32,977 bases of DNA from Opitutaceae bacterium. Its GTDB lineage: Bacteria; Verrucomicrobiota; Verrucomicrobiia; Opitutales; Opitutaceae. The stretch covers positions 1-32,977 of the forward strand of contig JAHFTC010000040.1 of assembly GCA_023269585.1 (NCBI GenBank), in the 5' to 3' direction. Shown here piece after piece: positions 15,208 through 22,715 of this stretch. Both the position numbers and the translations under genes were made by a program. The notes under the pieces were generated by a model. That model was not told the DNA's origin. It did no database searches and saw only the letters and a list, made by a program, of their open reading frames with translations. The first letter of the stretch is position 1; each line of letters begins with the position of its first letter.

Positions 15208-16332
15208 ATGGCCGACGTCGACAGCGACCAGAAGACCGAACCCGCGACCCCGAAACGGCGCGACGAGGCGTTCAAGCGCGGGCAGTTCGCCCGCAGTCCC
15301 GACGTGCAGGTGGCGTTCACGCTCACGGCGGCGCTGGTGGTGATGCTCTTCACGGTTCCGGACACGGCGCGGTCGCTGCGCGATTACGCGACCTACAGTT
15401 TCCAGAACCTCGGCCGCACGACGCTCAGCAACGAACTCATGCTCGTGCGGCTCACCGAGGCCGGGCATCGCTGCCTGAGCCTGCTCGTCCCGGTGCTCGT
15501 GGCCTGCTTTGTGGCCGCGGTGCTCGGCGGCGGCGCCCAGACGCGGTTCCGGCTCACGCCCTTGATGCTCGAGCCGAAGCTGGAACGCCTCAACTTCATC
15601 AACGGCTTCAAGAAAACCTTCAGCAGCGAGACCTTGATGACGTTGCCGTTCGATCTTCTGAAGCTCGGCGGGCTGGGCTTGGCGCTCTGGCTGGCGATCA
15701 AGCGGGTGATGCAGGACCCGCTCTTCCATGTGCCGATGGAGCCGGCGCATCTGGCTCGGTTCATCAACCACTCGGCCCTCGTCTTCCTCACCTGGGTCTG
15801 CGGCGCGATGGCCATTGTCGCCATCGCCAGCTACTGCTACCAGCAGCACAAGACGGAGAAGGACCTGCGGATGACCAAGCAGGAGGTGCGCGACGAGCAC
15901 AAGCAGCAGGAGGGCGATCCGATGGTCAAGGGCCAGCGGCGGCGCATGGCCCGGCGGCTCCTCCAGAAACAGATGCTGCAGTCCGTGCCGACCGCCGATG
16001 TCGTGGTGACGAACCCGACACACTACGCCGTGGCCCTCAAATACGAGCGCGGGAAGGATGAGGCGCCGGTCGTGGTCGCCAAGGGCGAGGGCCGTTTCGC
16101 GCGCCGGATCAAGGACCTCGCCGCGCTGCACGGCGTGCCGATGATCGAGAACCGGCCGGTCGCCCGCATGCTCTACAAGATCGGCGAGGTCGGGGAGGCC
16201 GTCCCGCTCGAGCTCTACCATGCCGTGGCCGAGATCCTGGCCTTCGTCTACCGCACCCACCGCTACTATTTCCACGCGCTGCGCGCCCGTCGCGCCGTCG
16301 CCGAGACGTCCGGCTCCGCCCGCGCCGCCTGA
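15208..16332 (+). CDS. flhB: Flagellar export switch protein FlhB
   Basis: A 374-residue membrane protein that switches the flagellar export substrate from rod/hook to filament proteins by cleaving itself. The N-terminus (KTEPATPKRRDEAFKRGQFA) is the FlhB/YscU signature. Membrane segments occupy roughly residues 30-210. The autocleavage motif N-P-T-H is at residues 269-272 (VVTNPTHYAVALKYE), followed by the cytoplasmic domain (PVARMLYKIGEVGEAVPLEL). The start is 14 bases after fliR. The C-terminal tail after about residue 350 is arginine- and alanine-rich. Confidence 0.97.
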   Translation: MADVDSDQKTEPATPKRRDEAFKRGQFARSPDVQVAFTLTAALVVMLFTVPDTARSLRDYATYSFQNLGRTTLSNELMLVRLTEAGHRCLSLLVPVLVACFVAAVLGGGAQTRFRLTPLMLEPKLERLNFINGFKKTFSSETLMTLPFDLLKLGGLGLALWLAIKRVMQDPLFHVPMEPAHLARFINHSALVFLTWVCGAMAIVAIASYCYQQHKTEKDLRMTKQEVRDEHKQQEGDPMVKGQRRRMARRLLQKQMLQSVPTADVVVTNPTHYAVALKYERGKDEAPVVVAKGEGRFARRIKDLAALHGVPMIENRPVARMLYKIGEVGEAVPLELYHAVAEILAFVYRTHRYYFHALRARRAVAETSGSARAA

Positions 16333-16380
16333 TCTTTCCCCACCGCCCACGGTCCACCGCTAACCGTCCACCCTTTCCCC

Positions 16381-18582
16381 ATGGCCGCCGCCAGCTCCCC
16401 CTCGACCTCCGCCTTCGGCGGTATCCGCCGGTCCGATCTGGCTTTCACCGTCGCCCTGTTCGGCGTGGTGATGATGCTCATCCTGCCGTTGCCGGCCGTC
16501 CTGCTCGACGTGCTGCTGGCCCTGAGCATCGGGTTGTCGCTGCTGATCCTGCTGTTGATCACCTATGTGAAGGACCCGCCCGAGTTCTCCGTCTTCCCGA
16601 CGTTGCTGCTCGGCATCACGCTCTTCCGCCTCGCGCTCAACATCACCTCCACGCGGCTCATCCTCATCGACGGCTACGCCGGCGAAGTCATCGAGTCGTT
16701 CGGCGCCTTCGTCGTGCAGGGCAACTACGTGGTCGGCACGGTCGTGTTCGCGATCCTCGTGATCATCAACTTCGTGGTCATCACCAAGGGCGCGGGCCGC
16801 ATCGCCGAGGTGGCGGCGCGCTTCACCCTCGATGCGATGCCCGGCAAACAGATGGCGATCGATGCCGATCTCAACGCCGGCATCATCGGCGAGGCCGAGG
16901 CGATGGAGCGTCGCAAGAAGCTCCAGAAGGAGACGGATTTCTACGGTTCGATGGACGGCGCCAACAAGTTCGTACGCGGCGATGCCATCGCCGGCATACT
17001 GATCACCTTCATCAACATCATCGGCGGCTTCGCGATCGGCGTGCTCCAGATGGACCTATCGTTCGCGGATGCCGCGAAGAAGTTCACATTGCTGTCCATC
17101 GGCGACGGTCTGGTGTCGCAGATTCCCGCGCTGCTCGTCTCCGTGGCGGCCGGTATTCTTGTCACCCGCGCGGCCGAGAATGAGACCCTGGGGGTCCAGG
17201 TCACCCAGCAGCTCACCCGCTACCCGCGCGCCTTGGCGATCAGTTCGGCCATGCTCGGCGTGTTCGGGTTCCTGCCCGGCATGCCCCTGATTCCGTTTCT
17301 CGGACTGGCCGGTTTGGGCGCGTATCTCGCCTTGCGCCTGCAGCGGCAGTACGGCGCCGAGGACGCGGCGAAGGAGGCGGCGGCAGCCAAAAAGGGTGGG
17401 GCGGGCGCGGCGGCGCCGGCCGCCGCCGGTGAGGGCGGGGCGCGCGGCGCCGCGGCCAAACCCGCAGCCGACGAGGAGATGGCGCGCTCCATCGACCTCG
17501 ATGTCTTCGCGATCGAGATCGGCTACGGTCTGTTGCCGCTCGCCGACGCCAAGCAGGGCGGCGACCTCCTCCAGCGCATCACCGGCCTGCGCCGTTCGGT
17601 CTCGCGCGAGAAGGGCGTCATGGTCCCGCCGATCTCCGTGCGCGACAACCTCGAGCTCGAGGCCAACGACTACCGCTTCCTGCTGCGCGGCAAGACCGTG
17701 GCGCGCGGGCAGGTGATGCCGGGCCGCTGGCTGGCGATGAACGTCAACGGCAGCTCCGTGCGGTTGAAGGGCGTCCCCACGCGCGAACCCGTCTTCGGCC
17801 TCGACGCGAGCTGGATCGCCAACGAGGAGAAAACCACGGCCGAGGTCAACGGCTTCACCGTCGTCGATCCCTCGTCGGTCCTGATCACCCATCTTTCGGA
17901 GACGCTGAAGAACAGCATCTGGCTCATCCTCGGCCGGCAGGACGTGCAGCTGCTCGTCGACCACGTGAAGGAGAAGCACCCGGCGCTGGTCACCGAGCTC
18001 ATCCCCGACCTCGCCAACCTCGGCCTGATCCAGCGCGTGCTCCAGAATCTCCTGCGCGAGAGCATCAACATCCTCAACCTCCCGGTCATCCTCGAGGGCA
18101 TCGCCGACTACGCCTCCGTCACCAAGAATCCGGACGAACTGGCCGAACTCGTGCGCCGGCGCCTCGGGATCTACTTCGTGTCCGAGTTCGAGGCCGAGCC
18201 GGGCAAGGTCAAGGGGCTCACGCTCGATCCGCGGCTCGAACAGTGGCTCGCCGGCCGTGTCCAGCGCACCCCGACAGAGACGGGCCTCGCGCTCGATCCG
18301 GGCACCGCGCAGCACCTGCTGGAGGAGCTCAACCGGCGCAGCGCGGAGATGTCGCAGCAGGGCCTGCCCGCGGTGCTCGTCGTCGGGGCGGAGATCCGCC
18401 TCGCGATCAAGCGCTTCTTCGAATCGTCGCTGCCGCGGCTCGCCGTGCTCTCCTTCCAGGAACTGCCCGCCTCGGCGGAGGTGGAGAACGTCGGCCTGAT
18501 TCCGTTGCCGCCGCATCTGGCGCGGATGGAGCCGATGCGCTCGGGCTCGCCGCAGCCGCAGCCGATGGCGATGGCGGCGTGA
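16381..18582 (+). CDS. flhA: Flagellar export protein FlhA
   Basis: A 733-residue inner-membrane protein whose cytoplasmic ring docks chaperone-substrate complexes and channels protons for flagellar export. The N-terminal half has the membrane helices (VVMMLILPLPAVLLDVLLAL). Family signatures are PPEFSVFPTLLLGITLFRLA, IVNFVVITKGAGRIAEVAAR (here with IIN) and RFTLDAMPGKQMAIDADLNA. The segment RRKKLQKETDFYGSMDGANK is the FHIPEP region. An alanine/glycine-rich linker (about residues 330-365) leads to the cytoplasmic domain (LDVFAIEIGYGLLPLAD; REKGVMVPPISVRDN). It ends the operon; a 48-base C-rich spacer separates it from flhB. Confidence 0.97.
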   Translation: MAAASSPSTSAFGGIRRSDLAFTVALFGVVMMLILPLPAVLLDVLLALSIGLSLLILLLITYVKDPPEFSVFPTLLLGITLFRLALNITSTRLILIDGYAGEVIESFGAFVVQGNYVVGTVVFAILVIINFVVITKGAGRIAEVAARFTLDAMPGKQMAIDADLNAGIIGEAEAMERRKKLQKETDFYGSMDGANKFVRGDAIAGILITFINIIGGFAIGVLQMDLSFADAAKKFTLLSIGDGLVSQIPALLVSVAAGILVTRAAENETLGVQVTQQLTRYPRALAISSAMLGVFGFLPGMPLIPFLGLAGLGAYLALRLQRQYGAEDAAKEAAAAKKGGAGAAAPAAAGEGGARGAAAKPAADEEMARSIDLDVFAIEIGYGLLPLADAKQGGDLLQRITGLRRSVSREKGVMVPPISVRDNLELEANDYRFLLRGKTVARGQVMPGRWLAMNVNGSSVRLKGVPTREPVFGLDASWIANEEKTTAEVNGFTVVDPSSVLITHLSETLKNSIWLILGRQDVQLLVDHVKEKHPALVTELIPDLANLGLIQRVLQNLLRESINILNLPVILEGIADYASVTKNPDELAELVRRRLGIYFVSEFEAEPGKVKGLTLDPRLEQWLAGRVQRTPTETGLALDPGTAQHLLEELNRRSAEMSQQGLPAVLVVGAEIRLAIKRFFESSLPRLAVLSFQELPASAEVENVGLIPLPPHLARMEPMRSGSPQPQPMAMAA

Positions 18583-18646
18583 GCGGGAGTGCGTTCGGAG
18601 CGATTCAGCCGAGCGTCGAGTGACGCGCGCCCGCACGCCTGCGCGT

Positions 18647-18669
18647 AGGGCGGCGCTTCAGCCCGCCCT
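18647..18669. terminator. Hairpin between convergent flhA and tgt
   Basis: AGGGCGG (18647-18653) pairs with CCGCCCT (18663-18669), followed by GTCCGGCGG. It lies between the ends of two convergent genes and could serve both, though it has no T tract. The sequence CCCGCCCTGTCC also occurs inverted at 22661-22680, so this belongs to a dispersed repeat family. Confidence 0.4.
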
Positions 18670-18721
18670 GTCCGGCGGTTCGCGCGGCTGGACTTTTCGT
18701 CGGGCGGAACCGCTCGCTCCC

Positions 18722-19864
18722 TCACTCCCGCTCCGCGGCGCCCGCTTCGTAACGGGAAATCCATGCCGCCGACCAGGTGGCGAAGTCGCCGGCCACGAGG
18801 TGCGCGCGGGCCTGGGCCATGAGGTCGAGGTAGAAGTGCAGGTTGTGGATCGTGAGCAATGTGCCCGCGAGCATCTCGCCGGCGACCTGCAGATGCCGCA
18901 GGTAGGCGCGGCTGAAGTGGCGGCAGCAGTAGTTGTCGAGGCCGTCGACGATCGGGCGCGGGTCTTCGCGGAACCGTTCGTTGCGCAGGTTGATCGCGCC
19001 GTCGGGCGTGAAGACGAGGCCGTTGCGGGCCACGCGGGTGGGCATCACGCAGTCGAACATGTCGATGCCGAGCGCGATCATCTTCAGCAGCTGCGGTGGC
19101 GTGCCGAGTCCCATGGCGTAGCGCGGGCGGTCGGCGGGCAGGTGCGGGGTGGTGGCGCCAACTTGGTGGAGCATCTCGGGCTCGGGTTCGCCCACGCTCA
19201 CACCGCCCACGGCGTAGCCGGGGAAATCCAGTTCCCGGAGACCGGCGGCGGCCTCGGCGCGGAGGTCGGCGAAGGTCGAGCCTTGCACGATCCCGAAGAC
19301 GTGGTGGCCGGCCTCGAGCCAGCCGGTGTCGCGGGCGATGGTGAGGCATTGGCCGGCCCAGCGCCGGCTGCGTGAAACGGCGGCGGCGGCCTCGTCGCGC
19401 GTGCACGGCCAGGGCGGGCACTCGTCGATCACCATCGCGATGTCGGAGCCGAGGTTTTGCTGGATGCGCATGACCTCGCGCGGGCCGAGGAAGAGGTTGG
19501 CGCCGTCGAGGTGCGACTGGAAGGCGATGCCGTCCTCCCGGATGTCGCGCAGTTTCGCGAGCGAGAAAACCTGGAAGCCACCGCTGTCGGTGAGGATCGG
19601 GCCGTCCCAGCCCATGAAGCGGTGCAGACCGCCGAGCTTCGCCACGAGCTCGGAACCGGGGCGGAGGTTGAGGTGGTAGGTGTTGCCGAGGATGATTTGT
19701 GCCTGGATCTCCTTCAGGTGGGCGGGCGTGATCGCCTTCACCGTCGCCTGGGTGCCGACCGGCATGAAGATCGGCGTCTCGATCATGCCGTGGCGGGTGC
19801 GCAGCCGCCCGCGGCGGGCCGCGGTGGCGGTGTCGGTTTGCAGGAGCTCGAAATGGGACGGCAT
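18722..19864 (-). CDS. tgt: tRNA-guanine transglycosylase
   Basis: A 380-residue enzyme that swaps guanine-34 of GUN-anticodon tRNAs for preQ1 in queuosine synthesis. The nucleophile and base-recognition residues are intact: TDSGGFQV (D93) and IDMFDCVMPTRVARNG (D271). GNTYHL and RPRYAMGLGTPPQLLKMI-type segments are also conserved. The zinc site is altered. Where the family has CxCxxC (E. coli C302, C304, C307) this protein reads L-D-N-Y-C-C (residues 309-314), keeping only the last cysteine plus an extra one before it; the downstream histidine (TIHNL) is present. The ATG at 19864 gives the normal length and N-terminus (MPSHFELLQTD). It is a single-gene unit, convergent with flhA. No other queuosine genes are in the window. 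Confidence 0.95.
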   Translation of the reverse strand: MPSHFELLQTDTATAARRGRLRTRHGMIETPIFMPVGTQATVKAITPAHLKEIQAQIILGNTYHLNLRPGSELVAKLGGLHRFMGWDGPILTDSGGFQVFSLAKLRDIREDGIAFQSHLDGANLFLGPREVMRIQQNLGSDIAMVIDECPPWPCTRDEAAAAVSRSRRWAGQCLTIARDTGWLEAGHHVFGIVQGSTFADLRAEAAAGLRELDFPGYAVGGVSVGEPEPEMLHQVGATTPHLPADRPRYAMGLGTPPQLLKMIALGIDMFDCVMPTRVARNGLVFTPDGAINLRNERFREDPRPIVDGLDNYCCRHFSRAYLRHLQVAGEMLAGTLLTIHNLHFYLDLMAQARAHLVAGDFATWSAAWISRYEAGAAERE

Positions 19865-20175
19865 GGGTGGCGGAGCAAAGCCGGCCCGTGGCCTTGGCGC
19901 AAGTGCGGGAGCGGGCGCGCCAGCGGGAGCGCCGCGACCGCCGGACCGGCACCTCCCCGGCGGCAGAGTGGAGGCACGCGACGGGCAGGCCTGTCCGCCT
20001 GGCGGAACAGCGCGAACTGACGCGAGGCGCGCCCGCGTTGGCCGCCAGTTGAAAACCGGGGAGGGCGGGTCGTTGAGGTTGGGTGAAGCCGGCGACGCAC
20101 GCCCGGAAGCCGATGTCAATAACTCGGCCCGGCAGGCGCTTGACCTGCTCCGCAACGCCGCAACCCTCCACCACC
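19865..20175. other. Spacer between divergent tgt and pabA
   Basis: This is 311 bases of GC-rich sequence that must hold both promoters. The only structure that stands out is CTGTCCGCC-T-GGCGG-A-ACAG (19991-20010), an inverted repeat with one bulge. A TTGACC at 20140-20145 could be a -35 for pabA, but no convincing -10 follows. I see no gene. Confidence 0.4.
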
Positions 20176-20742
20176 GTGCTGCTCGTCATCGACAACTACG
20201 ACTCGTTCACCTTCAACCTCGTCCAGTACTTCGGGCAGCTGGGCGTGGAACAGAAGGTTTTTCGCAACGACGAGATCACGCCGGCGCAGGCACTGGCCCT
20301 CAACCCCGAGCGCGTGCTGCTCTCGCCCGGTCCGTGCTCGCCCACCGAGGCGGGCGTGACCCTGGACATCATCAAGGCGTTCGCGGGCGTGAAGCCGATC
20401 CTCGGCGTGTGCCTCGGTCACCAGTCGATCGGACACTATTTCGGCGGCAAGGTCGTGCGCGCCGGCCGGCTCATGCACGGCAAGACCTCGCCGATCCTGC
20501 ACCGCAACACCGACGTCTTCCGCGGCATGCCGAATCCCTTCAACGCGACGCGCTACCACTCGCTGCTGGTCGAGCGCGCGTCGTTGCCCGCCTGCCTCGA
20601 GATCACCGCCGAGACGGCCGAGGGCGAGATCATGGGCCTGCGCCACCGCGAGCTGCCGGTCTGGGGCGTGCAGTTCCACCCGGAGTCGATCGCCACGCAG
20701 GAGGGCATGACGCTCCTGAAGAATTTCCTGACGTTGAACTGA
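20176..20742 (+). CDS. pabA: Aminodeoxychorismate/anthranilate synthase glutamine amidotransferase subunit
   Basis: A 188-residue class I glutamine amidotransferase that supplies ammonia to the chorismate-using partner (PabB or TrpE) for folate or tryptophan synthesis. The N-terminus [19 protein letters not shown] is diagnostic. Catalytic Cys79 sits in [11 protein letters not shown], with His168 and Glu170 in [15 protein letters not shown]. The GTG at 20176 is chosen because the conserved protein begins right there; an upstream in-frame ATG (20083) would add 31 unrelated residues. The partner subunit is not nearby, so PabA and TrpG cannot be told apart; many bacteria use one protein for both. 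Confidence 0.93.
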   Translation: MLLVIDNYDSFTFNLVQYFGQLGVEQKVFRNDEITPAQALALNPERVLLSPGPCSPTEAGVTLDIIKAFAGVKPILGVCLGHQSIGHYFGGKVVRAGRLMHGKTSPILHRNTDVFRGMPNPFNATRYHSLLVERASLPACLEITAETAEGEIMGLRHRELPVWGVQFHPESIATQEGMTLLKNFLTLN

Positions 20743-20838
20743 ACTCGGAACGAAGAACTCGAAGTCCTGTTCCCAGACACTTTTCCCGGGACACACCTCG
20801 CGGTTCATTTCCCCCTTCCGAGTTCCACGTTCCGAGTT
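20742..20838. repeat. Inverted repeat in the pabA-nrdR spacer
   Basis: AACTCGGAACG (20742-20752) is the exact reverse complement of CGTTCCGAGTT (20828-20838). The left arm overlaps the final base of the pabA stop codon. The arms are 75 bases apart and bracket the whole spacer, with a related AAGAACTCG inside, so this looks like an intergenic repeat rather than a terminator. Confidence 0.4.
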
Positions 20839-20845
20839 TCCCCCC

Positions 20846-21310
20846 ATGCGCTGCCCCAAGTGCACCTCGATCGAGGACAAGGTGATCGACTCGCGGATCA
20901 GCCGCGAGGGTACGACCATCCGCCGGCGGCGCGAGTGCCTCGAGTGCGGCCACCGCTACACGACCACCGAGGTGGTCGTGCGCGAGGACCTGATCGTGAT
21001 CAAGCGCGACGGCCGGCGCACGCCGTTCGAACGCGACAAGATCGTGCGCGCCATCCGCGCCGCCTGCCACAAACGCCCCGTCGATCTCGAGCAGATCAAC
21101 ATGGCCGTCGAGGACATCGTCGACCAGCTCGAGGGCCAGTACGGCACCGAGATCCCCAGCAGCGCGGTGGGCGAGGCGTGCATGCAGCGGCTGCGCAAGA
21201 TCGACAAGGTCGCGTACGTGCGCTTCGCCAGCGTGTATAAGGAGTTTCGCGACGTGAACGAGTTCATGGACGAGCTGCGCGGGCTCGTGAAGCCCAAGCC
21301 CACGGCCTGA
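20846..21310 (+). CDS. nrdR: Transcriptional repressor NrdR
   Basis: A 154-residue repressor of ribonucleotide reductase genes that senses dATP/ATP. The N-terminal zinc ribbon has Cys3, Cys6, Cys31 and Cys34 (MRCPKC ... [11 protein letters not shown]), with the arginine-rich DNA-binding stretch [11 protein letters not shown]. An ATP-cone domain follows ([20 protein letters not shown]). Length is typical for the family. Its targets (nrd genes) are not in this window. TTTCCCCCC precedes the ATG, with no Shine-Dalgarno sequence. The unknown gene at 21324 follows 13 bases later and is probably co-transcribed. Confidence 0.97.
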   Translation: MRCPKCTSIEDKVIDSRISREGTTIRRRRECLECGHRYTTTEVVVREDLIVIKRDGRRTPFERDKIVRAIRAACHKRPVDLEQINMAVEDIVDQLEGQYGTEIPSSAVGEACMQRLRKIDKVAYVRFASVYKEFRDVNEFMDELRGLVKPKPTA

Positions 21311-21323
21311 ACGCCGCCGAGCC

Positions 21324-21827
21324 ATGAGCGTGCCCCCCGACCTCCCCGCGCTGCACCTGCTCAATTCCGTCTTCGCTGGCGTGACCGGGCAGGACCTCTA
21401 CCTCGCCCAGCAACTCAAGGCCGGCATCGAGCAGGCCCTCGCCGATGGCGGCATGGCCGCGGTGGCGGGAGCGGCGGTGGCCGGTGTCACCCCGGCGGCC
21501 TTCGCCGCGGCGGTGCAGGCGCTGCAACGCAAGTTCACCGGCGAGGACGATGTGCGCCACGGCTTCGCGCACTGTGATGCCGCGCAGAGCCCCGCCGCGG
21601 CGGATTCGCTGTGGACGCGCCAGCAGGTGCTCGACGCCCTCAAGCGCCTCGCGCCGTACCCGGAGGCGACGCTGCTGATCACCAACCTGCATGCGACGTT
21701 CTGCCCGCCCGGGCGGCGGTGGACGCCGCGCCGCCGCGAGGCCTACCGCGAGGTGTTGGATTTTCTCGCGGCGCTCGCCGTGGCCCGCAAACGCGAGCGG
21801 GCGACGCTCACCCTGATGTTTCTGTAG
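21324..21827 (+). CDS. Hypothetical protein downstream of nrdR
   Basis: A 167-residue protein I do not recognise. It is rich in alanine and leucine, predicted mostly helical, with no signal peptide or membrane segment. The C-terminal half is the most protein-like (QQVLDALKRLAPYPEATLLI, then TNLHATFCPPGRRWTPRRRE and LDFLAALAVARKRERATLTL). nusB is sometimes found near nrdR, but this sequence does not show the NusB pattern. The ATG at 21324 lies 13 bases after the nrdR stop, so the two likely share a transcript. Confidence 0.65.
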   Translation: MSVPPDLPALHLLNSVFAGVTGQDLYLAQQLKAGIEQALADGGMAAVAGAAVAGVTPAAFAAAVQALQRKFTGEDDVRHGFAHCDAAQSPAAADSLWTRQQVLDALKRLAPYPEATLLITNLHATFCPPGRRWTPRRREAYREVLDFLAALAVARKRERATLTLMFL

Positions 21828-21880
21828 CGCCCCTGGCGCCGGGGAATGTCCGTCCCCGGCGGGACGGCCCGATCGGCAAG

Positions 21881-21923
21881 GACGCACATTCGCGTCCGAC
21901 CGCGACACGTTTTTGCGTCTTTG
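21881..21923 (+). repeat. 43-base direct repeat, copy 1
   Basis: It begins GACGCACATTCGCGTCCGAC and ends GTTTTTGCGTCTTTG. It differs from the copy at 22024-22066 by one base (21908). GACGC can pair with the nearby GCGTC, or GACGCA with the distal TGCGTC, so two alternative hairpins are possible. Confidence 0.9.
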
Positions 21924-22023
21924 GGACCAGCCCGGGTGTTGGCACAGCGGGCCCCTGAGGGCCCATTCCTTGCGGGAGAGAACAACGCTCTTGCGGAACG
22001 ACGAGTCCGGCCCGCACCGCGAA

Positions 22024-22066
22024 GACGCACATTCGCGTCCGACCGCGACAGGTTTTTGCGTCTTTG
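22024..22066 (+). repeat. 43-base direct repeat, copy 2
   Basis: This matches copy 1 at 42 of 43 positions, with a 143-base period. The sequence between the copies is not itself repeated. Confidence 0.9.
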
Positions 22067-22289
22067 CGCAGCCGGGCGGGGAGGCGGAGAACTGGTTTGC
22101 GGCGCGCGTGCGGAGCGGGAGAGCTTCCGCGCTCAGGGAACGCTGGAACTGGAAGGTCAAAGGCACGGTTGCGGTGCGGGACAGAGGGCGGCGGAGCGAC
22201 GCGGGGTGGTTGATGGTTTTGTAGCGCGCGGGCTGGCGATGCGTCCTCGACTCCGGTTCGGCGATGGTGTGGTGTCTGCGCCGCAAACC

Positions 22290-22628
22290 ATGGCCACCAT
22301 TTTCGAGCGCATCATCGCCCGGGAGATCCCGGCCCGCATCGTGCACGAGGACGATCTCTGCCTGGCGATCCACGACATCCAGCCGCAGGCGCCGGTGCAC
22401 GTGATCCTCTTCCCGAAGAAGCTGATTCCGCGCCTCGCCGAAGCGACCGCCGCGGATCAGCCGGTGCTCGGTCATCTCCTGCTCACCGCGGCCGCGGTCG
22501 CGGGGCAGCTCGGGCTCGCCCAAGGTTTTCGCATCGTGATCAACAATGGGCCGCACGGCGGCGAATCCGTGCCCCACCTCCACGTCCACCTCCTCGGCCA
22601 ACGCCAGCTCGCCTGGCCCCCGGGCTGA
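22290..22628 (+). CDS. HIT-family (histidine triad) hydrolase
   Basis: A 112-residue HinT/PKCI-type histidine triad protein, a family of nucleoside phosphoramidate hydrolases. The start FERIIAREIPARIVHEDDLC is typical, with AIHDIQPQAPVHVILFPKK next. The triad HLHVH (H96, H98, H100) follows VPHL near the C-terminus (GESVPHLHVHLLGQRQLAWPPG is the end, given here by its key residues H96-x-H98-x-H100). The ATG at 22290 gives the normal length. A transcriptional link with the next gene is unlikely, because a promoter-like TATAAT and a hairpin lie in between. Confidence 0.95.
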   Translation: MATIFERIIAREIPARIVHEDDLCLAIHDIQPQAPVHVILFPKKLIPRLAEATAADQPVLGHLLLTAAAVAGQLGLAQGFRIVINNGPHGGESVPHLHVHLLGQRQLAWPPG

Positions 22629-22652
22629 CCCACCCTGTCGCCGGACTATAAT
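22625..22652 (+). promoter_or_regulatory. Sigma-70-type promoter of the Hsp70 module
   Basis: CTGACC (22625-22630), a 16-base spacer, then a perfect TATAAT (22647-22652). Such an AT-rich box stands out in this GC-rich context. The start site would be near 22659, giving a leader of about 57 bases that contains the hairpin at 22664-22680. Confidence 0.5.
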
Positions 22653-22663
22653 CACGGCGGACA

Positions 22664-22680
22664 GGGCGGGACTCCCGCCC
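22664..22680 (+). repeat. Perfect hairpin in the leader of the Hsp70 module
   Basis: GGGCGGG-ACT-CCCGCCC is a 7-base-pair stem with a 3-base loop. Its left flank GGACAGGG matches, inverted, the hairpin near 18661-18673, so it belongs to a dispersed repeat family. It may also shape the leader of the downstream message. Confidence 0.6.
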
Positions 22681-22715
22681 GCTTCGCCGCAGCAATCCGA
22701 CGCAACCACCGCACG

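Larger units (their letters stand above)
21828..22289. other. Repeat-rich 462-base spacer
   Basis: No credible gene is visible. It opens with a hairpin CCGTCCC-CGGC-GGGACGG (21850-21867) that may terminate the nrdR transcript, though without a T tract. It then carries two 43-base direct repeats (listed separately) and several short palindromes such as GGGCCC-CTGA-GGGCCC. The last 80 bases must hold the promoter of the HIT gene, but no strong -35/-10 pair is seen. Confidence 0.6.

Noticed and set aside
19991-20010. Operator shared with the metG palindrome (both contain GGAACAG)
   Set aside because: Only one half-site is shared and the other arm and spacing differ; this is compatible with chance in GC-rich sequence.
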